Source of the DNA: Marchantia polymorpha subsp. ruderalis
Taxonomy: Eukaryota > Streptophyta > Marchantiopsida > Marchantiales > Marchantiaceae
Length of the DNA stretch: 64,000 nt
Reading direction: 5' to 3'
NCBI GenBank assembly: GCA_037833965.1
Contig: AP031354.1
Span: forward strand, 5,248,001-5,312,000
The translations under genes and the position numbers were made by a program. Under the pieces are notes generated by a model. The model saw nothing but the letters and a program-made list of their open reading frames with translations, made no database searches and had not been told where the DNA came from. Shown here in pieces: positions 37,741-50,280 of this stretch (its first letter is position 1; each line of letters opens with the position of its first letter).

Positions 37741-40327
37741 TAAGCATAATCCAAATCCATGTTTTTATCAGGTTCAAGGATCCAATATCAATGTTTTGTT
37801 GATGGTCGGTGCACAAATTTTTGGAGAAATATCAATAATGGATCTATGTCTACAATTTATTCACTTTCAACATCTCAACTCATCAAAGATTCAATCAAAA
37901 AACTAGTAAAATTTAAAAAATATTGAGAAGTGTTTGAAAAGAAGAACGTTGATAAACTTATTGAGCATCATACTTGTGATTATGACATTGGACTTTTAGA
38001 AGGTGCAATACCTTACTTTGATCAGATCTACACCTTCTCTCGTAATGAAATTGCTGCATTGCAAAATTGCCTTCATGAAAATCTTGCAAAGAGCGTCATT
38101 TGACATTTCAAGTAACATGCTAGAGCTTTTATCTATTTTTCAAGAAGAAATGCAGCTTACTTTGAGTGTGGATGTATTATCGTGGACTAAACAAGTTCAC
38201 AATTAAGAATCAAAATCTATTATACTTATTTCAAGACTTTTTGATCAACTCGGTCGAGAAAAATTAATCTTTGTGAAGCATACAAACTAATATGTATCAA
38301 GGAAAGTGATGAATGGTAGATGACATTTCAAACTAGGCACGTACATTTTGTAAACAATGTTATGCTTTTTGATCTTATCAAAGCACATGTCATTTTCTAC
38401 TGATAAACAACACATTCTGAGAAGATCTAGACAATTTTGTTGTTTGTTATCTCTACAACATATTGATTAATTCCTAGAATGAAGAATATCAATCATGTTC
38501 AATTTAAATTGGAAAAACTAAGCACTGCTAGATTATACTAACTTCGTCCTTTAAAAGAGCGGTATTTTCACAACTCACCAAAGTCAAACGTTTTCATTCT
38601 ATTGAGTTTCACTTGCAAAAATGTATTGCTATTAAGATCAAATATGAAATTCATAACAAATAACTCTTAGTCATTCTCTACTTGTTCTAGAGGGACGTTA
38701 TTTTTTGAAGGAGCTCAAAATCTCTTCACTATCTACACTGATTACAAGAACCTTGAGTACTTCATGTCCGACAAGATATTGAATATACCAAAACTTCGTT
38801 GAAGTATATCACTTTCATGTTTCAACTTTCAGATCATGTACTAATTTAATTTCAAGCACATTTGATACAATGCACTGTTTTAACTAACATAACTTGCATA
38901 TAGGAAAAGAGATACAGCATGACCAACAAAACAAAATCCTTATCAAGCGTGAACAATTTCAACTCAAGATCTTTTGCATCACAACTTTGGTGTATAGATC
39001 TAATCTCCAAGATATCTATGTAAATTTAAAATTTGATATCATGGCCTTGAAATTGAAAACAAATACTTGCATCTTATGTCTTAGAAAATTCTCAAGTTAC
39101 TAAATAAAAGATTATAGATTCAAAATTTTCAAATCAATCCATTTTTAGTTCATGGATTTCCAGATTGCTTGAAATATGCAGAGATAATACTTATCAAAGA
39201 TTCCAATGTTGAGTAGCAATTTTGAAAGGAAATACCATCAAATATTATGTCTTTGAAGATTCATGTGGACTCCAAGTGCTGAAGTCTCTACATGATTTTT
39301 TATTGGCGGTACATTTTGGTTATATAAAGATCATAAAGTAGATATTTATGTACTTTTGATGGTCATAAATGTGAAAATACTTGAAATACTAGTTTCAAAC
39401 ATATGACACATGCTTTAGATTTAAGATAGTTCGTCATCCACAAGAAATATTACTTCAAAAGTTGCCGATTTCACATATCACATGAACATACTTAACCGTA
39501 GACTTCATTGTGGACCTCTCAAAGTCCAAATCTTTTGATTAAATTTTTGTTGTAGCGGATCGTTTGACAACGATGTCAGACTTTGTGTCTTGCAACAAGA
39601 CTATTACAATTAATTAAAATGACACATTTTTTCTTTAAAAATATGTACAATTATCATAAACTTTTTGAAAAATCATTGATTGTGATACATCCTTATTCAA
39701 GATCTTACAAGAATATATCAATTTATAATTGATTTATATCTTGATCAACTACCATCAAGAAAGTTGTATAGATATACTTTCAATAACAAAGTTTATCACC
39801 AGCAATACATTTTAAGAGTACATTCACCAAATTCACACACTATGATAATCACTCACAATTTGACTCTTTGAACTTGAATATGGCAAAGAATTTGACTACG
39901 CAAAATCTCATCAAACTTTTGGAGATACACAAAGACATAAAGGCTTGTAGAAGCTCAAATCTTGATAGCAAAATCCAAACATACTAAGTGGATATGAATT
40001 CTGACTTGCCTTACAGTTTGAAGATTTGTAGATCGAGTGACAAACTTGATTATTTTTGTCTTGGACTTTTTCTCCTCACTAAATAGATCATCAAGGTAAC
40101 ATACAAGTTAAATTTATTTTCATCTATGAAAATTCATCTAGTGTTTCATAAATCCTTGCTTGGGTCATATAAAAATTTTACTATTTTAAAACTAATACCA
40201 CTAATTATTATATCAATCTATTTTGATGGAGAAGAAGATATTGAAGTAATTTTTGTAATAAATATTTAGATCCTGTTTTTTATAAGATAAATAGATTAAA
40301 CCGTGCAACTTGTTGCTTGAAGGAAGT
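37741..40327 (+). mobile_element. Decayed Ty3/Gypsy retrotransposon pol region
   Basis: Three-frame reading of the + strand recovers, in the canonical order of Ty3/Gypsy pol, heavily mutated pieces. These are the linker and start of reverse transcriptase (from about 37924, with IPYFDQIY and an EIAALQ..L.ENLAK stretch); the VDYRGLNK and DEWKTAFxTR regions (38.1-38.35 kb); the region of the YLDD active site, here degraded (about 38.44 kb); and RNase H with TDYKNLEYFM (about 38.73-38.77 kb). Further on come an integrase core with VDFIVDLSKSKSFD and VADRLTTM (about 39.50-39.57 kb), and the C-terminal segment with KLDY..LG and SMKIHLVFHKSLL (about 40.04-40.16 kb), which precedes the chromodomain in chromoviruses. 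Numerous stops and frameshifts make it non-functional. A GAAGGAAG polypurine tract precedes the right LTR-like block at 40328. Confidence 0.85.
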
Positions 40328-40560
40328 TGATGTCATGACATTATAAAGACAACCAACTTTAAGGGCTTAGTAGCGGTGACAGTGTTTCTTTCCAACTTCG
40401 GAGTGTTAATAACGTACTAATAGTCATTGGGCTAGAGACTTTGAAGACATTATTTTTCACTTTTGTCAAAACTAAATGTATCTACTCTTCAAGCTATAAC
40501 TACTACTTCAAACGTTATTCTGAGTTGTGTAATGCAAATCTCCCATTTTTTTTTTCTATT
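40328..40560 (+). repeat. LTR-like copy B (right LTR of the Gypsy relic)
   Basis: It begins TGATGTCATGACA directly after a purine-rich tract at the end of the pol relic. It carries one minisatellite unit and then a stretch colinear with copy C (CATT.TTTTTCACT, GTCAA.ACTA, ACTACTTC). It lacks the TATATATAG motif of copies A and C, so it is degenerate or partly deleted. The end is approximate because copy C abuts it tail to tail. Confidence 0.55.
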
Positions 40561-41030
40561 TTGTCTTTTCTTTGAGATGTCTCTTCCTTGCAAACATCAA
40601 CTCTATAATAGAACAAAAGTCTAGATTGATAGTATAACTCAAAAATAGATAAAAAATGAGGAGATTTCTAACACACACATAACTCATAATAAAGCTCAAA
40701 GTGAAAAAACTAGAAGTAGTATTGATGACTAGAAGAATAGGTATAACTAGTATTGACGAGAGTGAAAAACAATGTTTTGACACTCTCTATATATACTTCA
40801 AGCAAGCCTAAGTATTACTAGAACGTTACTATCAGGCCGAAATTGGAAAAAAACATGGCCACCGCTACTAGTATTCTGAAATTGAAAAGAGTAACCATCA
40901 TCGTTACTAGGATTCCAAAGTTGAAAAAAGACACCACCGCTACTAGTGCGAAGTTGAAAAGAGTAAACGTAAAATGTACCATGATTCTGAAGTTGGAATT
41001 CGCCACCACCACTAGTTAGATGTATGGGGT
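40561..41030 (-). repeat. Inverted LTR-like copy C
   Basis: On the minus strand this block repeats the order seen in copy A: minisatellite (41013-40829), a GTAACGTTCTAGTAATAC segment, TATATATAGAGAG, then CATTGTTTTTCACTCTCGTC and a T-rich tail. It lies tail to tail with copy B. It may be a solo LTR of a second, oppositely oriented insertion, or a rearranged LTR. Confidence 0.5.
40829..41013 (-). repeat. Minisatellite in inverted LTR copy C
   Basis: Four to five units of about 33-42 bp, each with CAA(C/T)TTC..(A/C)CTAGTAGCGGTGG-type sequence on the minus strand. It is homologous to the units in copy A but in the opposite orientation. Confidence 0.7.
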
Positions 41031-44000
41031 TTGAGATTCCATATACATATATATATAAAATTATGGAGCATGTTATCAAGTTCTAGCACTATAATACTAT
41101 AAAAGTAAAGTGCATTCATTACAATGATTTTTTGTTAGTTTTTTTAATATAAAAGATGCTTATCCTATACCCCTACATTGTATGAAATATATGCAACAAT
41201 GTTAAATAAGTGTAGTGAGCAAGTCATTTACCGAAACTTCATGAGCATTAGCTCTTTTTCTTTGTCACTGGCTCCTACATCTATATATCTCTTTCGCCTG
41301 GATGTGCTACCATGTTCATCACTTTTCTTCTTAATGCAAAAATACTGTTTTTAGTTAAAAAAGAGAAGAAAGTATGACCAAAATTTTTTGAGAAACTTTC
41401 ATGAGTAAAACCTTTCATGTAGTTTAAATCAAGGGGATCAAGAAGTTGATGGGCCTACTTCTGGGCTTACATAGAGACTGAGAGCTCAAGGGCCTCTGAA
41501 GATAAGTTCGAATATCCTTCCCAAAATTTCTGTAGATTGGGATCCAAATTTCAAATGTCTTTCAGAGCACGCAAAGGACCGAGCAATCATCTACTACTGC
41601 AATCGATGTATACCACTTGTCTCCACCATTTTACACTAAAGAAAAAAAGTGTAATAAAAAAATTGGAACGTACTTCTGCAGGACTCTTTGGACGAAGGCA
41701 ATCGATAGTATATGTAATTTAAGCCCTTTGCATCCATCCCAAAAAATTTAACTAATTAATCTCTTATCTCCATCTTAGAACCCGCAAACAGCCTCACCCA
41801 TTTGTATAGATACCATTGGGATAAAGGAAGACAAGTACAAGTAAGCCCCACTTAGTTTTGTAGAACTTCACACAGCGCAGCCGTGTAAATGAATCAGAAA
41901 CTAAAAGGTATTCATACGATAATGATGCATGAGATATGTATATGGTACATACCAAAGAAACATGGAATGAAAAAGTTAATCAATACTACCTTTACATCAT
42001 TTGGAAATGAAAATGTGGGTAATGACTATATGTTTCCACAGTTTAAATAATTACCATTTGTGCAGATGAAGTTCTCAGCGTAATAATCAGTTATCAATGA
42101 AGAAGATATCAACAGATTCTTTCATCTTCCAAGGAATCATTTATCATCTTGTCGTTGTCCACGATACTTCTTTCGATTAGTGCGTTTCAAAAATTGTGCA
42201 ATACGGTACGGTATGAAGCTCAAGAGGCGGCAGCCACCTTACCTCATCTTTTGAATGCTTCAGGTAGTGAAAGAGACCTGAAACCAAAATCAGAATATTT
42301 GTTTCTCATACGTGAGATATAGATGAAAAGTAAAAACATTGAACAAGAGGACGAACCAAAGTGTTTATTGCTTGTAGAAGACTTCTCCCCGCCCTCCCAC
42401 CTTGCGAAGATCTTGTTTCTTCCACACGGAAAAGCAACAACAACAAATGATTAAGGTAATCAAGATGTTGACACACATTTTTCAAAATAGTCGTCCATCA
42501 AGTTCATTCAGAGTTCTTATTTTGAAGGCTCGAATTGTTTCCTATCCGGAAGAGTACGGATATAAAAGCGAACAAAATCCAAGAAAACACGTGAGAAAAC
42601 AGAGGAAAACACATGCTTAATCTCCGATTATGACTCAGTACGAATAGTAGAAAGTAACTCTAAAGTCAAAGGAAAGACAGAAGTAAGATGTCAACCTAAT
42701 AAAACTTAATCTTTCTATGACTTGAGTGTTTTACCGAAAAGGCATAAGTAATCCATATACTAGGCTGCCTGATTTGAGAAGAGGGAAGCCAAGTGGATGA
42801 CGAAGAAAGATGAAAAGACCCCATGAAGCCTGATGTGAGCCATACCCGGTTTCTTCTCGAGCGAAGGAGTCTACTCTGTGATGGGCACGGGAGCATTCAC
42901 TTGATGTGGATCCAGTCCTGCGTCCAAATGTCGCTTTTTCTCTTTTCTATCACCGTCGCGTCCATGATAAGCTCCCATGAAATGTGGAAAAGACCTTGAG
43001 AATCGAGCGAACACTGTCGAGACGACGAGAGCCCTTTGCGAGTAACCCGAGGCTTCGAGGTTCATTTAAATTTTCGGCCGTTTATAATAATCGTATTCGA
43101 AATGGAGGACAACGGGTCTGTTGTCCAGCACGGAAGGAGTACAGTACAGGGATGACGTCGTCTTCTACTCAAATAATACTCTTCTCGTAGTATCGAACGC
43201 ATCTCGAGTAGAGACGATCGGCACATGTGTACGAAATACGACTTTTATTTTAATGCTAAGATTCGCGAGGCTTACGATCAGTAGTCGAGAGTTTATTTCC
43301 GATATAAAGACCTAAGATATGGGAGCCTCTACTGTACGTGTTGAGGTGTACTCTTATAGTACGGTATATTTCGCTTAGCCTTGAATGATGACAATGGTAG
43401 GCCCAGCTACCGAGTAGGCTCTGGACTCTGGATGGCCCAATGGCCGACTGCATATCCATGTTGATATCCCTGTAGGCAAGCTACCACATCTCCCAATCAT
43501 GGACCCTGCCAGAGGAGAAACGGCTTCAGTTACGTACCAGGTTCGGCATAATCTGGCAGCGTTGCAGATGACGTGGTTCGCTCGAAACCGTTTGAACGAA
43601 CGTCGCGAGACGCAGTGTATGTATTCCGTCGCCTGATACGATCACATGTTGGCTTGGTTTGTGAGTATTATTAATTTCGGTCAGATGGTTACAATTATTC
43701 GGCGCACGACAGACAGAAGGAGAGAGCAACACATAACTCGGTGGGGAAATGAATGATTCAGATCATCGACAATAAAAGGTCGTAGATTCTCGGCCTGGGG
43801 GTCGATTATTTGTATCAACACTTTCTGCTCGAGGCTTGATATGCAATGGTGCTGGCTACAACCTTTTTACTTGAAAATATTGTGCTGTAATACTTTCTGA
43901 TATCTGGATTTTTCATGGTCAACACATTCATGTGTTCGAGATAAGACGGTTTGAGCATTTTGCTCGAAAGTCAAAAGAGCCGAGAGTCATGATTCAGCAT

Positions 44001-45186
44001 ATCCCGTGAAAGGTCGAAGTCGCTCTACCAGCAAGTGGCTCAGATGCCTCTGGACTAGCAAAAAGGACCCGGTGTGAGATAAATTACGGCAATGAATAAG
44101 CATTTCGACCCCATGTGAGAATGCCAACCGACGAATCGAATATGGTTTTCTGACCGCAGAAATCGGGGGCCGTCATCTAAACCAGAACTGAAACTGACAT
44201 AGAGAGAGTACAGTAGTTAGAGGACGAGCCTGTTGTCATTGTGATCAACAGCACACACAAAATGACACGAATTGCAAAATCTGAAAAGAAGACAAAAAAG
44301 CAGCTCAGAGATTTTTCGTTCTGTATATGCTTCAATCCGTGCTTGAAAATTGCAGCACGAGGTGTTAATTTTTCGGGACGTGTGCGTACACTATCACAGA
44401 AGAAACATCACCTTTAATACGTTTCAAAAAATAAGAAGAATGGTACCAACATTTTGTTCCTTGATAAAAGCAGAATTATATCGAAGAAAGAATATCCAAA
44501 TGTTTAAAAATCAAGAATATACTCACTCATGATTATTTTATTCTCAAAAATTAAATTGCAAATAACATAAATTGTGCCGCATTTTTCAAGTTTGTATCAC
44601 CGAGAAGAAATTTGTCCCTTATCTTAGGAAAACAAGTGTAACTTTTTTTTTACAAATCTTATTATGATACATTCTGATTCTTCGTGTATGTTAAAATCAT
44701 CCTCATTCATTTAATCAAACATCAATTATTTTGAACTTTACCTGTGAGGTTGTATATTTTTCCGGATAATTCATTATGTGTTGATAGATAGATCAGAGTA
44801 ATCAACTAGTAAGTCAAATAGATCTTTTTATTGAACATAACGTACTAACTGTGATTGCGATCTATATTTCTGTATACATATCTTCAATTGTATTATATTT
44901 TGAATTATTTCTATATCATTTAGTAAAATTTAACTATAATTTGAAGCAATAAAGAAGAAGAGAAAATTGGAAGGGGTTCATATTTTATTCTACGTATTAA
45001 CTTCTATAAAAGATCACCAAAAAAATCTAATCAAATTTGACAAATAATTTAATATTATTACACGTAATTAAAAAATCAAAAAACATAATAAAAAAATTTT
45101 GAAAATTTAACATCAATAATACAATTTCATTTCTAATAATCAAATCATTAATAATTTATACAATTTTTCTTTGCATCACCGCCCGC

Positions 45187-46540
45187 TTGCATGCAATCTA
45201 TTTACTCGGCCGCATCACGGATCCGACGTCCTGGAAAAATATGAGGATGTTTTACAAAAAATTGGCATCAATAGCTATGATGAGTTCACAAGTTGTCACC
45301 GATCGAGGCAAAAATATGCACTTTGCAGATGACATTCCCAGTCTCTATGATTGGATACCGTGTTGTGATCACATCATTGATACCATGCTAACGACAATTA
45401 TTGACAAGAGTATTGGTATGGTCGAAGGTAAGAAATCCGCTCCCTTCTATGAGTTTTACTAGCTAGCTTTTGAGTTGTTTAATACTATTGATCAAGTCAA
45501 AGCTCTCGTGACATACGTCAAACAAGCGACTCTTCAAGATGAGATTGCAAAGAACCTTAAACAAAAAATGCGACGCGATGTAATTCTGCCCTCCTTTGCA
45601 TGATTAGCGTTGACTAGGCACTACCGGAGTTGAACGAGATATTACGTGCACGAGATCGTGGATTGGTTTCTAAGGTCACGAAGATTGATCACGAGCTTCT
45701 CAAGGAGTTCATTGCTTTTTTAGTGAACTTTTAGGAGACCACTCTAGCTCTAGAGGTGTTTGCGGAGCCTACGCTACACCATATACTTTATTTTTTACAG
45801 AATCTACTAAAACATTGCTAGATTGTTAACGCGGTTATCATCATCAAGGAGGAAGATGACACGATAATCACATTGAAGAATGATTCTCCCGAATTCTTCA
45901 CCTTGAAGCCAAAATTTGCGGAACTGATCAGGGAGAAGTTCATTTGAAGTGACATTCATGTCATTGCCGTCCTACTCAATCCTAAAATCAAGTGTCGTTT
46001 CGACAAGTTCGACATCGACTCCGCCGATATTGAGCTTGGAAAAAAAATTCTAGAATATTATGATGAAAAATCATATGATTGGCTCTGACATCGGCAAGGA
46101 TAGTGTGTGCTTCCAGAAGAAAAAGAAACAAGATAATCTATGTGACACGTCGTCTTGCCAACTATAGTTCTGAGAGTGACAGCGCCATCCACAAAATACC
46201 TTTTGTTGATGAAATGCAATTTCATTTTTCTTTGATGACAGAACTCAACAACTATATTCGTCACAAGTGTAGCGATAATGAAAACACACTTTTATCCAAA
46301 TACGGAATTTTATTTTGGTGAAAGATCTATCAAAACAAAATTTCTCTACTTTCTCGACTCGCCCGTTCTTTGTTGGCCATTCCAGCATCTAGCGTAAAAT
46401 CTGGGGGGTAACTTTTTGGACGTAGGGAACACGATGAGCAAAAAATGCAACCAGTTGCATCCTTTCAAGCTCAACGACCTCATGTTTTTGCGCTCAATGC
46501 CACTGTCTAGGTTAATGTTCCACCAAAAACTGAAAGCTAA
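45187..46540 (+). pseudogene. Broken hAT-superfamily transposase
   Basis: Successive frames on the + strand recover hAT transposase landmarks in order. The first is VVTDRGKNMHFADD with the catalytic Asp of the TD..N motif (about 45293-45333). It is followed by WIPCCDHIIDTML, equivalent to the conserved C/H motif after the first catalytic residue. Then come LLKEFIAFL and EPTLHHILYFL (about 45.69-45.81 kb), IHVIAVLLNPKIKCRF, matching the A.LLDPR.K motif (about 45.95-46.0 kb), and a C-terminal dimerisation region with LSRLARSLLAIPASS (about 46.34-46.39 kb). Several in-frame stops and shifts disrupt it. Its base composition is less AT-skewed than the surrounding island, suggesting a later arrival than the Gypsy relic. 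Terminal inverted repeats and target duplications were not found by eye. Confidence 0.85.
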
Positions 46541-49199
46541 ATAATAAACGGATGGTTTTTTTCCATCTATTCAGTTTCAAGTCAGAAATCACCTCTTGAC
46601 TTGGGTGTGTGTAGGGTATCGGTTTTGTCTCTTCAGATATGGGTCGTGTATGGATACCACAAGCGTAGAATACGTGAGCATGGATCGGGTTCAAGTATGA
46701 TTTTTAGGTGTGATGCAGGTCTCGGCTCATATGTAGAGTTAATGTAATTGTTATTCCACTATATTTTCATTTTTTAGGTACATTCAAAATAGTAATACAA
46801 TGTATCTTAAACTTAAACAATGAAATTATTTTGGAACATAGAATAGCACGATTAGATTTACAATCAATCTTTGAAAATTCAATTTTCATAATAGAATTCT
46901 CTTATAAAGAATATGTATAATACCTGTTTTATTTTGATATCAATCTTCTGATTAAAAAGAAAATTTAATATATGCCGATTGTTATAATGAAGAGTTATAG
47001 CATTGTGATTTAATTTTAGTCCAATAAAAAAATCATAATATCATTTCAATATAAAATTATTATATAGATTAAAAAATCAAGAAATGAATCATTATCTTGT
47101 TCATCTAACTTTTCAGAATCTACTAAATGTGATTTTTTAAGAAATTCATAATAATACCTTTGAAATTGTTCAACATTGTAATTATCAGTTGAGATCAAAA
47201 TTCACATAAAAATGCAACTAAACTAAGTGTATTGAGTTGGACAAGAAGATAATTATATGATTATGCAGTTTCAAGTTTTTTCAAATGTCATATTCAAACT
47301 AAAATTTGATGCTTCATAGTAGTGTTTGTAAATGATGATATTACTTGTGAATCTTTTTTGTGTGTAAAAGTCTCAATCCGACCTTACCGAAAATGAGTTA
47401 TTGTAATTTTAGAAATTATCAATTTAAATTGCAACATGCACATAAGCAATGTGCTCACCAAAAAAAACTTTGTCAAAAAACTATGAATTTTGAATGAAAA
47501 AAATTGTTTGGTGATCAGTGATGAATGTTATCTTTTCTTGATAGCAAACTTCAACTCTTGGCCAGCACATTGATTTCAAGCCAATTTCAAGATGTCTTTG
47601 TTTTCATAAAGATTTGACAATGTTCTAAATCATCACTCCAAAAAGTAAATTGCTAGAATCTTCATTAAATAGAAGTTTATTCTTTCCATCTTTGGCACAA
47701 TTTATTAAATCTTGTGATTGTGTTCATCAAATTGATCAATACTGTCATATTACAATGTCAAATACAAATTATATACTTCACTATTGATACTTCGTGTATA
47801 ATCAAAATTGATGTTTGATTTTGCGATGGCTTTGCTATATTGCTTAATATAACACATCAAGATGCGTATATAGATTCACTCAAGTTAAATCTTTGAGCTT
47901 ACTGGAATGCCTTTAGTGTTTGAAGCTCATTGCCTAAGTTTTGATTTACGATTAAAAAATTATCAAATTCTCTTGATTTTATATTCATTCATGCTTTGAA
48001 GAATATTTGGGTTAGCTCACATTAGGTAGGTATCCAAGATAAGATTTGAATCTTCCTTAAGGTTGATGCTTGTTCGTTTCGCTTCAAAACATCCTACTTG
48101 TAAAGTTTAATATTCAATTGTGCATTCATCGATGCTTGCATGAGCTTGTCTCGTGAATCATTTGCTTCATCAGATGCTTGTAGGTGACAATCTATAAACA
48201 TAAAACCTAGCAAAGTATTGGTATCAATACTTTGTTAGGTCCAACACAAAATTTTACTCATGAACAAGCATCTAACAATGTATGTAAACACAAAAATGTG
48301 TGGTTAATCTTTCATCGGACGAAACTCAATGTGTCACACTATATGCCAATACTCTTATATTGCAGTTTATAACTTAGTCTAGCTGAGCAAAGTCAAATTT
48401 GATAAAATTGTCAAGTCTGATATAACTTCTATCAGTTAAATAAAGTTTACATCAAAACAGTAATGAAATGAAAAAATATGCATTAAAAGATTATGACGAA
48501 AATTTACTTTATCATTTAAGTACACTCGATTTTTCTCATTTGAAGTACATTTGTATACATGCACAATGAGTTTAATATTTTATAAAATGGGACAAAATTC
48601 CAAAATTAAATTATACCCGAAGCGAAAAGCTAAAAATTAAAACTCATCGCAAATCCTCTATTTTTCTTGATGTTGAGATTATTAAGACATGACGTATCAA
48701 ATCTGAATATGATGATACACAGGGCTGAATTGAATATACTTTTCATGATAAGTTGGTAGATACAGTTCTCAATTCAAAGTTTAAGCTTTTTTTTATTATG
48801 TAAGTCCAATGTCTCTCCGTGTGCTTTGTTAAATAGCTACTGTAAGAAATCTACTATTCTGTCTCTCATGGATATGAAGGTTATTCAGAATTCATTCGTT
48901 CTTAATTTTCATACATCAAATACATGTGAAGCCGAAGTTGTTGACAGCGGAGATCAATTGTAATTGTGACTATCATCACGATTTTGAGTATATTAATTTT
49001 TAAAAGAGTCTTATTGAGTTTCTTCATATTGGGCTCATGTTTATTTGTAGGTCATTCGAGTCTATGAGTAGTTAGAATATATATAATGTTTTTCATGTTT
49101 GAAGACATGATATAATAACTTATCAAGTTATTGAAACAAAACACATGTTACTGTACTCTTCTTCACTTGCTTGGCACAGTATCAAGTTGACCAATATGC

Positions 49200-50280
49200 T
49201 TTAAGCAAATGATTGAGCTGCTTCAAACGTGAAACAGTTGGGGTTGAAACTTCATTTAACTGATGATGACTTGGAAGGTCTGAATAAGTTGAAATTGTAA
49301 AAGGCATAAAATAAGTAAACACACCCTCCTTGTATACAAGGCGAATGAGTTGATGTATGAAGCCAAAAAAATCCCAATAATTCTTCAAGAAACTGTAAAT
49401 CCTAGAGTTCAAAACTTGGCTGCTCAGACCATACATCCAACTCTATCTAGGACAAGCAGTGTATGACCAGACCTACCCTAAGACGCATGGTACTCCTGGT
49501 CTCGTGAAGGCTGGTCCTATTGGTAGGTGAACGGAAAGGCGATAGCAGAAATTAACAAAATGACAATAAAGTTTTGTGGGCTGTACCCAAGCGCATTTAT
49601 GATGTTCCATCTGATACAAGACGGAGGCAACACACATATATTACTGAGCGGAAAAAAAGAGTGCAAGGGAATAGGAGAAGGCGACGAGAAAGTCTCCGCC
49701 CATAGATTTGCGAGGAAATGCGATCCAGCGCGCCTATGGGAGTCACGGAGAAAGATAGGAACTCTAACATAATGTCGTCAGCAGACTATGTTCGACATTC
49801 TTATAGAAGGGATTCCCTCGTCTTCCTATTGGGGCCTAGCCCCATGCTACCCGTTTGCTTCCATCCCTGACGACTAGATTGGGTGTTGCCATCCTTTTTG
49901 CTTTATTACTCGGCGCTCGTTGTTCTTTCTTCTCTTTTCTATCTTTCATCTGTTTCCAGCTTTCTGTCTGCCAAAACCAATTTTAGGTGGAAAGTGCTCC
50001 CAAAACGGCTCTGCTCTGCTCAGCATCAGTCCCCTCTTTGCCGTCCTCGCCAGGAGAGAATAAACCTGCAGAAAGAGCAACCTCATACACAGGCATATGA
50101 CGTCTTGACGGTACCATGCTCCTCCACCTGGTGCCTGCCGTAAGTGTCCGTGGGCAAATCAGAATCACTCTGATGAAGCGTTTTTATGTGTGCCTGCGGG
50201 AAAGTCTGGAGGGTACTTGCAGGAGCAGAATGTGTTTGGAACCATGTATTTCGGCCCGAGAGACATGGGTTTCTGATTGG
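49200..50280. other. Region without a recognised gene
   Basis: Short frames on both strands with no domain I recognise. Composition changes here from the AT-rich island to ordinary DNA. The 3' end of the unidentified minus-strand gene above may extend into it. Confidence 0.4.

Larger units (their letters stand above)
31741..49200. other. AT-rich transposon island
   Basis: Base composition becomes strongly A+T-rich at about 31.7 kb and recovers near 49.2 kb, apart from a more balanced patch at 42.2-44.3 kb. No intact host gene is seen. Recognisable contents are a decayed Ty3/Gypsy element with LTR-like copies and a broken hAT transposase, annotated separately. The Gypsy relic preserves protein-level similarity while its codons have drifted towards A/T, as expected from long-term methylation-driven C-to-T decay. 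31.8-36.2, 41.1-45.1 and 46.6-49.2 kb hold only short frames with many stops. Confidence 0.75.

Noticed and set aside
31741-49200. Possible organelle DNA insertion because of the low GC
   Set aside because: No chloroplast or mitochondrial gene was recognised; the readable content is Gypsy and hAT remnants.
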